Shown here one piece after another: positions 14,183 through 22,200 of a stretch of 64,000 nt of DNA. The stretch's first letter is position 1, and every line of letters starts with the position of its first letter. The DNA is from Glandiceps talaboti (lineage: Eukaryota > Hemichordata > Enteropneusta > Spengelidae). The notes beneath the pieces are model-generated. The model was not told where the DNA came from, searched no databases, and worked only from the letters and a program-made list of their open reading frames with translations. The stretch spans positions 116,001 to 180,000 of the forward strand of contig NC_135571.1 in NCBI RefSeq assembly GCF_964340395.1. Reading direction: 5' to 3'. Both the position numbers and the translations under genes were made by a program.

Positions 14183-17100
14183 CATGTGTCTGTATGTGCA
14201 TATATTTGTGTGTCTGTTTGTCTGTCTGTGGACACGATATCTCAAAAATTAAATTACCACATAGATTATGATGAAACTTGCTACACATCTTCAATATGCT
14301 AATCACAAGAACTGATTAGATTTTGGAAGTAATGCATATTTTCAATACCCTATGCATACTAATACTTGGTCTTTTGATCATTGAAGTCGAGAATGAAACG
14401 CTATGAAACTTCTTGGATTATTACTCTGTGAATGAATTTTTTGTGATACAGTAAGTGCGAACTGACCTGAACATCGTCAGCTCCAACTACACTATTCCAC
14501 ATGCTGAAAGTCGCCAGGTTCCCCTGATAGGAGTATGTGGCAGCATAAAAAGTACCACTGTTGCTGCTTAATCGCTGTCCAAGAACCAGTGTACCACCAC
14601 CTAAAACAGTCTGCCCACTTCTAAGGAGTGTTTTTGAGAAGGCAAGTCCACCATCTTTGTAGACTTCATAGCGGCCAATGATATTAGACCATGTCACACA
14701 CAAGTGGTGCCACAGACCATACTGAATTGATACACCAGATGCCGTTCCATCACCATTATTTACGTTCAGAATAAGATTGCTGATTCGACGTGCGTATATG
14801 GAACCGGTGTTTACATTACTAGTCAGATAACTGAAGTAGGTTCGGTAGTTGTTCGCAGTAGCTTGGGTCTGTGCCCACCAACATGCACTGAACTTTTTCA
14901 GACTAGGGATGTCATCACCTGAATATTTGACGTAGTCAGCTATTGTACCATCAAAGCTCACCATCTTTTCTTTAAGATCGCCGTTGTCACAGTCTACCTC
15001 TGGTAGGATTTGATCATCTGAATGAAACCGACAGATGTGTTAGTAGATTTGTTACAGGGAAACTCCACTAAGGCTTATTCCTACCTTTAGTACACTTGTA
15101 TTGATTACTGCTATCAACTTAGAGAAAAAGTCCAGTCAGACTTATTCTGCCTTTAGTACACTTGTATTGATTACTGCTATCAACTTAAAGTAAAAGTCCA
15201 GTCAGACTTATTCTGCCTTTAGTACACTTGTATTGATTACTGCTGTCAACTTAGAGTAAAAGTCCAGTGATACTTATTTCTGCCTTTAGTACACTTGTAT
15301 TGATTACTACTATCATCTTAGAGAAAAAAACCCTATCAGGCTTATTTCTGTCTTTAGTACACTTGTATTGATTATTGCTATCAACTTAAAGGAAAAGTCC
15401 AGTCAGACTTATTTCTGCCTTTGGTACACTTGTATTGATCACTGCTGTCAACTTAGAGTAAAAGTCCAGTGATACTTATTTCTGCCTTTAGTACACTAGT
15501 ATTGATTACTGCTATCATCTTAAAGAAAAAGTCCTACCAGACTTATTTCTGTCTTTAGTACACTGTACTTGTATGGATCGCTGCTATCAACTAACGTGTG
15601 ATTTGGGTGATATATTAGAACTTGAGAACTGACCCAACTCTAAAATCTCTTAAATAAGAGCTACAGTCCTTGACATTTATTTGACCATTTGAGAGACTCC
15701 TCAGGTTGTGGCGTCATATTTATCACAATCTCTGTGTCTTGGTAAAGACATAACGTGTCAAAACAAAGAGATGCTTGCATGTATAGTAGTGATTAGTAAC
15801 GGTAATGAGAAACATGATGGCTCAGTAGATGTGTATATATAGACGCTATGCCACACGTGAATAAGGATAACAGGTTTTACAAATGTAATTAATAAACAAA
15901 TTAATTTGAATTCGATGATAATGTTAATACCTGTTTTCATGGGACATTTTGCCATTGCTTCCAACATCTCATCTGCAGTCAGCTCCCTGTCGTAAACAGA
16001 CATACAAGTGATCATGCCTTTAAAGTATCTGGCGTCGCCAATGCGTGCCCCCATACGAGCTTCATATTGTGTTGCAATCTCCACTTTGCCGATGTTAAGA
16101 GTGTACACCTCTTCGTTCTCTTTCCATAACTTGGCTATTCCAGTGTCATAGTTGTAAGTTGCACCCACGAAGTTCCATTCATTTTGGTTCAGAACATTGG
16201 CTGCTAAATTTGTGGTGAATACCATGTCTCGACGTACGAATCTAGCAAAGTGTTGTTGTGCCGTGGTCTGCCACATATGGGCTCCCCAACCATCTCGCTT
16301 GAAATTAAAAATAGGACCATATGAGCCTGTTGGATACACGTATGCCAAGAGAGTTATGGAATAACGCGTATCATAGGAGCCGTCGTTGGGGAATTCGATG
16401 TACGAGTTGGCATTCCCAGCAAACGAGTAAGCACCTTTCAAAGTACCTTCAGCATCTGCTACAAGGGAAGAACCGGTAGCCGTTCCATGGTTACTGTTAC
16501 CAGATGTATCCTGCAGGTTATCCTGACTGTTCAAAGGCCAGTACGCTACTGGATTCGGAAGTCCTAAAAAGATATACGAAATATAACATTTGTGATTTTC
16601 AATTCTATATATAACTTCTATTCCCACGTTTCACAAGTACTTACATGTATTTCGGAATAAATGATAATGTAAAAACATAATTATATAAAGTTTATAATAA
16701 TAATGATGATAATAATAAATAGTAATAACGACTTGATTATCAAAATGCTTTAATACACATCGATAAAAGGGTAACCCTGTTACGACCAGCTTAATCTTTT
16801 TTTAAACAATTACAAGTAAAGCACACACAAAAAACGAAACAATAGGCCACACATGGAAAAGGACAAACAGCACAAGAAAACAGAACAAAATATATAAACA
16901 CATCTACAAACACTAAATAGAAACAATGATATTCACTTCTTTCTAATAAAAGTCGGAAGTTCATTCCACAATTTGTTGACCTCATAGAATATAGGGAGTG
17001 AAGCGTTGACAGTTCGGAGTAGGTAGAAAGAAAAGGTCATTAGAACATGAACGAGTGTGAGTTTGAAAGTCAAAAATTCTTTTGCTAAGAAGAACGGAAA

Positions 17101-19723
17101 GGTACGGACGCATCATGTTATTATGGACACTTTCAAAGATCAGTAAATATTTATTAAAAAGGAATCTTTTAGCTAAAGGTAAAATGTGTACTTTTAAAAA
17201 AGATCAATGCTACTAATATAATATTTTGCAATTTCAGTTCATTTCCCTTGTACTGATGGTTTAAAATACGCATGATGGCTTGTTTTTGTAGTTTGTAAAA
17301 TTTATCAATATCACTTTTTCTGGTATGGGAACGGATGTTATAACATGTATCAAAGTTAGACTGAGTATGGGTGTGATAAGATAATCTTCTAGTATGTCTA
17401 TCTAGAAATCTAGCGCAGTAAAGCAATATTGGTTGAATTTCGTTTGCAAATATAGTCACAATGGTTGGTCCAGGATAGAGGTAAATCTGTAAAGAGACCT
17501 AAAGAGTTTTCTACATTGGAAAGTGAAGTGAGAATATTATCTAAAAGAGGAAACCAGGTGTTACAGTAATGAGTAGTAGAATGTTTTTGGGTGGAATTAA
17601 CATGGCTTTCAGTGTTAAGAATCATGTGATTTTGGTTGCACCAATGATTGAGTTTGTCAATGTCATTATTGATTGTTTGATTAATTTCTGAAAATGAAGA
17701 AGATGAGTAAAACAAGGAAGAGTCAGCATAAGTATTGATATGATTTTATTAATGTATAAGTGAAGGATATTAATATAAATAAAAATAATAAAAGAGGTCC
17801 TAAGATAGAACCATGTGGTACACCGGAGTTCATAGATAGCATTGAAGATTGACACTTTTTAAAATTAACAAATTGTTTTCTATCTCGGAGACATGATATG
17901 AACCACTCAATAGCCGAAGCATTGAAATAACAGATTTAATAAGTTTGTCAATGAGTAGTTTGTGACTAACCAGAGACAATTCTAGAAAAACTATGTCACT
18001 CTATTCATTACTATTAATAGCTTTATAGCAAAGGTCTACGAAATATGTTAGAGAAGTCTGACAGGAATAGCCAGAACGGAATCCAGATTGAAAGGGAGAG
18101 AGTAAATCAAATAGAGTGAGATAACAGTAGAGGCTTTGATGGACATAGAATTCAAGTTTAGAGAGACAAGGTAGTATATAAATGGGTCTAAAGTTAGAAT
18201 ATAATTCAGTTGAGTTAGCCCTATGGAGGGAGAGTACTTTTCATTTTTCGAGGGAGATGAAAATATTTATTGACAATACAAAGATTAACAATTCTAAATG
18301 TATGAATAGCAAAATAAGGAGCAATAAGTTTCCAAAATTCCATCCCACCCAGTAGCTTTAGAAGTATCAAAGTCTAGTAAACAACTTAAGCACCTTCTGT
18401 CTGAGAAAAAAGGGGAATTTTAAAACTGATACAATGTTGTTAAGTTTATCAGAATGAAACGTTTCGGTAATTGAGTTGTTTGTAAGAGAGTTTGCAATAT
18501 TAACAAAGTGTCTGTTAAATGACTCAGCTATTTCGGTATGACATTTGATATCATTAACATCAATCAATGCAAAGCTTAACATGATTCTATTGTGAAGGTT
18601 TAGGGTGTAAATCATGTATAGCGTTCCAAATATTTTTGCTATTTGAATTAGTTTATTAACTAAATCCAATTCTGTCAAATACGGCCTCCAGTAGGAGCAC
18701 CTGAGCACCCCCAGGAAAGCTTGCATTGTTCAGTAGGGTCAAAGCTACCGCCATTCTTCTTACATATATGTGTTTTAATCAAAACCAGCCGTATCCCGAG
18801 GGTTCCAACCCAGACTGCAATGATAAGAGGTGTGTGTGTGTGGGGGGGGCGTCTCGACGTGCAAAGGCAAAATTTATTCCCGTAATTCAAGACCGGAGTA
18901 TTTCATGTAACCCGTGAATGACTGAAATCATTTGCCGTGATTCGAGAAATAATCTCTTATTTGTCACGATTCTATGAATCTATGAATGTGGTGTCATAGG
19001 CCATTTTCGTTCCCAATGGTCTTTGCGGTAATGTGGAATGCACCTTCTGTGTAGAGAATGATCATAGGCCAATGTGGGTAAAATATATTGGCTGTTGGAC
19101 ATTTCATGGAGATAGAGGTACTTAAACGCCCCTTCCCAGTATAAAAATTAATGTGCACAATTTCTTATGGCCTTGCCACATAATTCATTTACTTATCTTT
19201 AATGATGTTATATTATGTGTCTACCTTAATATCGTTTTCTTTAAATATATATATATATATGTATAGGTTTACAATACGGACAAGAGCCAGATGATATGTA
19301 CTATTAGGTAGAATTGTTAGACAGTATGTATGTATGTATGTATGTATGTATGTATGTATGTATGTATGTATAATAATAATAATTATAATAATAATAATAA
19401 TTTATTTACTCTGCGACCCCTTTCAATGGGAGTATGAGAGATAGTTAAAATATACACATCAAAAAATACAAATCAAAAAGTACTTTCAAAAATGTATGTA
19501 TGTATGTATGTATGTATGTATGTATGTATGTGTGTGTGTGCGTGTGTGCGCGCGCAGGTGCAGGCAGGCATGTAAGGTAAGGCAAGGTAGGGTAGGGTGA
19601 GTAACTGTGTGGCTAAGTAGGTAGGTAGGTAGGTAGGTAGGTAGGTAGGTAGGTGATCATATTCTTACCTATCACAACTGTCCCAGTCGCCAACAGGGCG
19701 TGGAGCACTAGTAGTAGTCTCAT
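1..19723 (-). CDS. Gene A: LamG-multipentraxin mosaic protein, 3' end outside the window
   Basis: Spliced gene of 16 visible coding exons (about 1,759 codons) with the ATG at 19723; its 3' part lies left of base 1. Order of the protein: signal peptide, LamG-like jellyroll, then seven pentraxin domains each followed by a short three-cysteine motif. All splice sites are GT/AG and all phases agree: single-domain exons are 1-1, pentraxin exons 1-0, short exons 0-1. Pentraxins and LamG domains are known extracellular lectin folds, so a secreted pattern-recognition or matrix role is inferred. Gene B, 16.7 kb upstream in the same orientation, is a paralog. The last visible exon ends in phase 1, so coding must continue. 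The exact transcript start is not known. Confidence 0.85.
383..497 (-). CDS. Gene A exon 16: three-Cys motif, last visible exon
   Basis: 115 bp, phase 0-1. It reads DNRGCENGCGDIVSWSDYT...C. The acceptor is CTAAAG|GT, weaker than its neighbours, and the donor TGTG|GTATGC. It ends in phase 1, so a further exon must follow outside the window. Confidence 0.75.
498..976. other. Gene A intron with (ATC)n
   Basis: The intron between exons 15 and 16. A (TCA)n microsatellite lies at about 823-857. Nothing else recognised. Confidence 0.6.
977..1515 (-). CDS. Gene A exon 15: pentraxin domain 7 (alpha type)
   Basis: 539 bp, phase 1-0. It opens APAEPVCSGGTFEDK; core motifs are FTTCWWMST, HHVCLTWT, GGGELIIGQKQGSLGGG and FNMWSRVLTSDEIQ. 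The acceptor is ATGCAG|CC and the donor TTCAG|GTAACG. It starts the second turn of the alpha-beta-gamma-delta cycle, so beta and gamma copies are expected left of the window. Confidence 0.9.
1516..3117. other. Gene A intron with a dispersed dimeric repeat
   Basis: AT-rich. The stretch 2465-2850 is related to 37690-38110 in gene B and in both places consists of two imperfect direct units of about 180-190 bp. No coding potential seen in the rest. Confidence 0.5.
3118..3232 (-). CDS. Gene A exon 14: three-Cys motif after delta pentraxin
   Basis: 115 bp, phase 0-1. It reads SPCEIFCGNAVSWPYFR...C. The acceptor is GAGCAG|GA and the donor TGTG|GTATGT. It resembles exon 6 and gene B 49836-49950, sharing the DADIPC or DSDIPC ending with the latter. 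Confidence 0.8.
3300..3660. repeat. Compound (CG)(CA)(CATA) microsatellites
   Basis: (CG)n, (CA)n and (CATA)n blocks at 3300-3375 end in a C-rich tract; a second (CATA)n/(CATG)n block covers 3553-3659. Both lie in the intron between gene A exons 13 and 14. Confidence 0.9.
3798..4480 (+). mobile_element. Possible solo LTR or LTR-like fragment
   Basis: About 670 bp of unique sequence that ends in two AATAAA-like signals and a TTGTATCG...GTAACA end, as in the R-U5 part of LTRs. No clear target duplication or partner LTR was seen, so the call is weak. Confidence 0.2.
4478..4528. repeat. (CATA)n microsatellite
   Basis: About 12 perfect tetranucleotide copies, 45 bp beyond the exon 13 donor. Confidence 0.9.
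4574..5118 (-). CDS. Gene A exon 13: pentraxin domain 6 (delta type)
   Basis: 545 bp, phase 1-0. It opens EERVECEDDKKGDFDDK; core motifs are FTMCWWLRST, HHLCMTWD, GGGTLLIGQWQASVGGG and FNIWDSILD. The acceptor is TTCATAG|AA and the donor GAG|GTGAGC. It is a near-copy of exon 5 over the central strands. A (CATA)n tract lies about 45 bp beyond the donor. Confidence 0.9.
5119..5646. other. Gene A intron with (ACAA/ACGA)n
   Basis: AT-rich intron; an imperfect (AAAC/GAAC)n tract at about 5565-5636 ends next to the exon 12 donor. Nothing else recognised. Confidence 0.6.
5647..5761 (-). CDS. Gene A exon 12: three-Cys motif after gamma pentraxin
   Basis: 115 bp, phase 0-1. It reads KNRGCDNGCGDLVSWSVF...C. 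At DNA level it differs from the gene B exon at 52461-52575 by only about four bases, and the similarity runs a short way into the introns on both sides. That is far closer than the neighbouring pentraxin exons, which suggests local gene conversion. The donor is TGCA|GTAAGTT and the acceptor ATCTAG|CA. Confidence 0.82.
5762..6342. other. Gene A intron, no recognised content
   Basis: AT-rich; the first 25 bases next to exon 12 are shared with gene B. Nothing else seen. Confidence 0.5.
6343..6878 (-). CDS. Gene A exon 11: pentraxin domain 5 (gamma type)
   Basis: 536 bp, phase 1-0. It opens EEEEIVCTGGPLSDK and has FTACWWMRTN, HHICVTWT, GAGTMILGQRQTSSGTF and FNFWSKEILASDIE. The acceptor is TTTCAG|AG and the donor GAG|GTAAAG. 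Gamma exons lack the GGG turn after the GQ loop. The counterpart is 54131-54660 in gene B, about two-thirds identical by eye. Confidence 0.9.
6879..7336. other. Gene A intron, no recognised content
   Basis: AT-rich, unique-looking sequence between exons 10 and 11. Confidence 0.5.
7337..7448 (-). CDS. Gene A exon 10: three-Cys motif after beta pentraxin
   Basis: 112 bp, phase 0-1, 37 codons. It reads EPCGYECGNVVWWSYFR...C. The serine before the core Trp is replaced by Trp here (VVWW), while the gene B counterpart keeps VVSW. The acceptor is CCTAG|GC and the donor TGTG|GTATG. Confidence 0.8.
7494..7681. repeat. 94 bp tandem duplication
   Basis: Two nearly identical 94 bp copies (7494-7587 and 7588-7681) with only one or two differences, so the duplication is recent. 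It lies in the intron between exons 9 and 10. Confidence 0.9.
7986..8527 (-). CDS. Gene A exon 9: pentraxin domain 4 (beta type)
   Basis: 542 bp, phase 1-0. It opens EDRVDECGEGDFDDSKW; the core has MTVCMWVKTS, FHICQTWT, GGGTLIIGQWQGANQGG and LNVWSEVLD. The acceptor is CTTACAG|AG and the donor GAG|GTAAAG. The counterpart in gene B is 57932-58476. A distinctive feature of the beta type is Met instead of Trp in the CWW position. Confidence 0.9.
8760..9560 (+). repeat. Dispersed repeat with AATGGCAGCCATAT cores
   Basis: Contains two diverged internal copies of a unit with TGAATGGCAGCCATATTTGTAGT and ACATTGACCTTTGACC landmarks. Related sequence lies at 57320-57610 (plus) and, inverted, at 42060-42400. 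It is a dispersed element of unknown class sitting in a gene A intron. Confidence 0.55.
9727..9841 (-). CDS. Gene A exon 8: three-Cys motif after alpha pentraxin
   Basis: 115 bp, phase 0-1. It reads ENRGCDNGCGNVISWADF...C. The acceptor sequence is CAGCAG|G, a tandem NAGNAG site, so a variant with one extra Gln is possible. The donor is TGTG|GTATGT. The alpha-associated motifs at 383-497 and 61727-61841 share ENRGC/DNRGC and the SW-D-F/Y-T core. Confidence 0.8.
10128..10666 (-). CDS. Gene A exon 7: pentraxin domain 3 (alpha type)
   Basis: 539 bp, phase 1-0. It opens APVTPVCSGGTYKDK. Landmarks are FTACWWMRT, HHVCITWT, GGGKLVLGQRQT and the closing FNMWNSVLTDEI. The acceptor is CGTGCAG|CT and the donor TTCCG|GTGAGTT. 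Alpha exons recur at 977-1515 in this gene and at the right edge in gene B. The loop after GQ is RQTK instead of the acidic EQD of vertebrate C-reactive protein. Confidence 0.9.
10897..11040. repeat. (CTGT)n/(GT)n microsatellite
   Basis: Interrupted tetranucleotide array with a central (GT)n block, in the intron between exons 6 and 7. Confidence 0.9.
11218..11332 (-). CDS. Gene A exon 6: three-Cys motif after delta pentraxin
   Basis: 115 bp, phase 0-1, 38 codons. It reads PCDSFCGDVVSWPYFR...C, so the CxxxCG core, VSW and the terminal Cys are all present. The acceptor is TTGTAG|AC and the donor TGTG|GTAGGTT. It pairs with the delta pentraxin of exon 5 and resembles exon 14, the motif that follows the other delta copy. 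Confidence 0.78.
11333..12054. other. Gene A intron with dispersed repeat pieces
   Basis: 11570-11640 has GGGGGTCA/GGAGGGTCACATTTTA motifs like the ends of the 59.4 kb element. 11900-12000 contains the GACTGACAGTTTGCAGTCGAA and CTCTCAGCTTA-type unit that is tandemly repeated at 55.7 kb. Confidence 0.4.
12055..12593 (-). CDS. Gene A exon 5: pentraxin domain 2 (delta type)
   Basis: 539 bp, phase 1-0. The acceptor is CATTCAG|AA and the donor ATCTCC|GTGAGTT. It opens with ESRIEDCKTGEFDG and carries FTMCSWVRST (Ser where most copies have Trp), HHLCMTWD and IIGQWQASVGGG. Over its middle 60 residues it is almost the same as exon 13 of this gene, and much closer to that than to the delta exon of gene B, which points to a recent block duplication inside gene A. 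Confidence 0.88.
12685..12808. mobile_element. Short G-rich inverted-end element
   Basis: It starts GGACGGGTCAGTTTCTCCG followed by a G run and ends with a C run and AGACTGACCCC. The left end matches the terminal repeat of the 59.4 kb element (GGACCGGTCAGTTTCT). It is probably an internally deleted, decayed relative of about 125 bp. Confidence 0.45.
13321..13640 (+). repeat. (CTGT)n-seeded dispersed repeat, copy 1
   Basis: A long (CTGT)n with a central (ATGT)n block (13321-13491) runs into a unique tail with ATATCTCAAAAACCTA and CATGAAACTTGCCAGATATC. The same junction recurs at 14131-14350, so the microsatellite and the tail travel together. Confidence 0.65.
13862..13973 (-). CDS. Gene A exon 4: three-Cys inter-pentraxin motif
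   Basis: 112 bp, phase 0-1, 37 codons. The motif reads C-x4-CGN-x4-W-x2-F-T-x-D ... C, with the final Cys just before the donor (TGCA|GTAAGTAG). The serine seen before the Trp in most other copies is Ala here (ILAWTSF). It is paired with pentraxin domain 1. The function is unknown; the extra cysteines may pair with each other or with the lone Cys at the start of the next pentraxin exon. Confidence 0.75.
14131..14350 (+). repeat. (CTGT)n-seeded dispersed repeat, copy 2
   Basis: Same structure and orientation as 13321-13640: (CTGT)n, then ATATCTCAAAAATTAA, then ATGAAACTTGCTACACATC and ACTGATTAGATTTTGG. Confidence 0.65.
14467..15017 (-). CDS. Gene A exon 3: pentraxin domain 1
   Basis: 551 bp, phase 1-0. 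The acceptor is CATTCAG|AT and the donor GTTCAG|GTCAGT. It opens with a short acidic linker (DDQILPEVDCDNGD), then the pentraxin fold: FSACWWAQT, the family signature H-x-C-x-T-W as HHLCVTWS, GGGTLVLGQ and FSMWN near the end. This is the most divergent pentraxin of gene A: after the GQ it reads RLSSN, lacking both acidic residues and the second Gln of the vertebrate calcium-site loop. It does not fit cleanly into the alpha-delta types and is probably an N-terminal-specific copy. Confidence 0.85.
15050..15590. repeat. 66-67 bp minisatellite
   Basis: About eight copies of a unit containing CTTTAGTACACTTGTATTGA and CTGCTATCAACTTA. It lies in the intron between gene A exons 2 and 3 and starts 35 bp from the exon 3 acceptor. 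Confidence 0.9.
15931..16563 (-). CDS. Gene A exon 2: LamG-like jellyroll domain
   Basis: A single 633 bp exon (phase 1-1, 211 codons) encodes one complete concanavalin A-like/laminin G type-3 domain. The landmarks are VAYWPLN near the start, DTSGNSNHG (residues about 20-28), GAYSFAGN, the WNFVGATYNYDTG strand (about 135-147), ARIGDARYFKG and the terminal DRELTADEM helix. The acceptor is CTTTTTAG|GA and the donor ACAG|GTATTA. It follows the signal peptide directly, so it is the N-terminal domain of the mature protein. Such domains commonly bind carbohydrate or matrix ligands; no specific ligand can be read from the sequence. The corresponding exon of gene B would lie right of the window. Confidence 0.85.
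16795..18670 (-). mobile_element. Decayed LINE reverse transcriptase remnant
   Basis: Fragments in all three minus frames read as a non-LTR reverse transcriptase in order: IAESFNRHFVNIANSL (near 18.5 kb), FQSGFRSGYSCQTSLTYF (near 18.06 kb), GVPHGSILGPL (near 17.82 kb), YADS in place of the catalytic YADD (near 17.73 kb), IDKLNHWCNQNHMILNTE, and a C-terminal KLWNELPTFIRK (near 16.95 kb). Frameshifts, stops and the broken YADD show that it is dead. It lies in gene A intron 1, same strand as the gene. Confidence 0.82.
19322..19655. repeat. Microsatellite cluster near gene A start
   Basis: (GTAT)n at 19322-19372, (ATA)n at 19373-19405, (GTAT)n/(GT)n at 19492-19550 and (GTAG)n at 19614-19655. The TTATTTACTCTGCGACCCC stretch after the (ATA)n looks like the 3' end of a minus-strand LINE. 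The cluster ends 14 bp before the exon 1 donor. Confidence 0.8.
19669..19723 (-). CDS. Gene A exon 1: signal peptide
   Basis: Eighteen codons from ATG (19723-19721) plus one base. The peptide starts MRLLLVLHALLATGTVV: one basic residue followed by a leucine-rich hydrophobic core, a typical signal peptide. The donor G|GTAAGAA lies at 19668-19667 and leaves phase 1, matching the acceptor phase of the LamG exon 3.1 kb downstream. The intron between them carries a dead LINE. An upstream non-coding exon cannot be excluded, because a 3' splice-like TTTTATTTTAG|GT lies about 50 bp before the ATG. Confidence 0.75.
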
Positions 19724-19860
19724 TCGGTTCTCAGCTTGGTATTATTTTTTCAAAGACAAACAAGACCTAAAATAAAACTGAAAATGCACGTCTTTTACAA
19801 ACAATCTAAGACTGTTGGTAATGTGAATAGTAATAATAATGATTACAATATGGCAGACTC

Positions 19861-19866
19861 TTTATA
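19861..19866 (-). promoter_or_regulatory. Possible TATA box of gene A
   Basis: TATAAA on the minus strand, about 140 bp upstream of the gene A ATG. If used, transcription would start near 19830 with a 5' leader of roughly 110 nt. The region is AT-rich, so the match could be chance. Confidence 0.2.
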
Positions 19867-21992
19867 TTGTTTAGTCTTCATACATCACACATTTATTTCA
19901 GACACCTTTACAATGCCATTTTCAAGTATCATGTAAGATAGCAGAAAATAAGACCAGGCGATATTGTTTATTTATTTTAAAATTTGGGTATACTAAACAT
20001 GCAGCCAGTTTTAACGAAATAAATTGGACACAAAGAATGCAATAGATAAATAAAGCCCTGAAACAGAAAAAAATGAAGACTATCAGTTATTGTTTTGAAA
20101 AACTTAAATTCCATTATTGTTATTCCATGTTTATGCACATTACAATCATGTTTCGTACTGATAGCGAAATGGATGTACTAAAGTACTATAGCATGCCCTC
20201 ATGCGGCCGACTTATGTAATACTTGTACCCTGTGAACGACGGCGATACGAATAAATTATCTATAGATAGGTAAAACATATGGAAAAAATATGCTTTAAAC
20301 AATTCTCGGTGCTACCAGATACCAAACTGTAATAAAGGCATCTTCAAAAACTCATTCTCCCCATGAACAATAATAGACTAGAACAAGTTTAAGGATAGCA
20401 TAATTAAAGTTGAATATATTGATGCCTGCAAGGCATATACAGATTCAAATACAGAAAACATGTGAAAGGCAAGGGGAGGTGAGGAATGATGTGTGGTGAT
20501 AACTTGCACGTGACTAGATCCCAATTGCAGTAGTGATAGCAAGATTGAGTTCGGCAATGGGTAGTTTGCACGTCAATTAATTTAGATAAATTTCTTTGAA
20601 GACCTCAATAAAGTTGATGTGCCTCGCGTCACAACAAATGTAATATTTATTCACAACATTAAGACGATTATCAACAAGGAAATGTCCACTCGGCTGAGTA
20701 ATTCTTTCTCCTAGATGACTCCTGTCTGTACGATGTGTGACTGGTAATATTTTATTTTTCACTGAAGTCAAAGCGGATTTCATGTCGGATTCGAAAGAAG
20801 CTCATGCAAAACAGTCAATAAACTAACTCGATCTAGCGTACGCAGAAACTCTCAAGCGTAGTTTCTGGCGTTGACAGATGAAATATCACGTAATACAATA
20901 AGAATGGCAAAATGCTGAGCTTGTAATTCAATGGGACAACATTTCTCTCGAAAAGCTCAGAAAGTTTACGAAATAGAAGTTACTGACAAGTTAGTCTTTC
21001 TGCAAAACACTGACACTTTGCTCATAGTCATACTTAATAGGAGCACCATGTATGTCGCCAGCAGCGTAGACAATAGGTCAAATATAAACCCCTGCGGATA
21101 GATGGAGTATTTTCAGAACAGCAAAAAATTGGCAAACTTTATTATAAAAACATACAAAATAGTATTAAAAACATATATAGTATTTTCTACAATCCCAATG
21201 CCACCGAGACTCTTATAAATTCCAAATTCTGAAACTTCAGTCCCGTGATAGATGAAGAGTTAAAGACCTAGTGAACAGCTTTTAAACCATTGAATAGTTT
21301 GGTATCATGCAGAATTTTCCAAATTAAAAAATAATACTGAACTATCTCCTACAAGAGAGGGGACTGGGTGTTCAAAGTCGATGGTGGTATTACCAGTGAA
21401 TCAAAATTATCAAAAATAGTTCAGCAAAGCAATGATTTACATCAATTTCTGTGTCATAAACGTGGGATAAAATAAGCTCCTCGAGTTTTCACCAAACTGA
21501 TGATATGAGAGAAGAATGGGACTATATATAAAGGCTATGTATTGTCTTCCATACTTCTATGGACGGGCATGGCACAACAATCAGAAGTCATGCGTTTTTG
21601 ATCCATACATGTACAGGCGGCATTCAGTTTAATTCTGTTTTCTTTTTTAAATATCCTTTGGTGTTTTTGTATTTTGTCATGTATTTACGTATGTCCACCC
21701 ACATTCCATAAATAAATATCACATCATTCGGTATAGCTTTCAATTTGATAATTTTCTGTAGATGTACAGATATATATGAATATCACTCATATCATCTCTT
21801 GAACAGGGAAATGTCTTCATTTGGATGATAGGTTACTGTATATAGCATAAGGCCTTCTCATCATATCATAGTTCTTAAGTCAGCTTAAACAACACATACT
21901 GTATAACCACATTCCAAGAGGTGCAATCATTCGTAAAGAGACTGATGTTTTTGCGCAATCAAAATATACAGCGATGTAAATAAGATAGTGTG

Positions 21993-21994
<2 letters not shown>

Positions 21995-22055
<61 letters not shown>

Positions 22056-22057
22056 GC

Positions 22058-22093
<36 letters not shown>

Positions 22094-22200
22094 GGGAGGA
22101 GGGAGGGAGGGAGGGAGAGAGTGTGTGTGTCTGTGTCTGTCTGTGTTTGTCTGTCTGTGTGTGTGTCTGTCTGTGTGTCTGTGTATGTGTGTGTCTGTAT
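21995..22200. repeat. (GA)n followed by (GT)/(CTGT)n
   Basis: About 115 bp of interrupted (GA)n with GGGA variants, then about 90 bp of GT-rich repeats. Confidence 0.9.
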
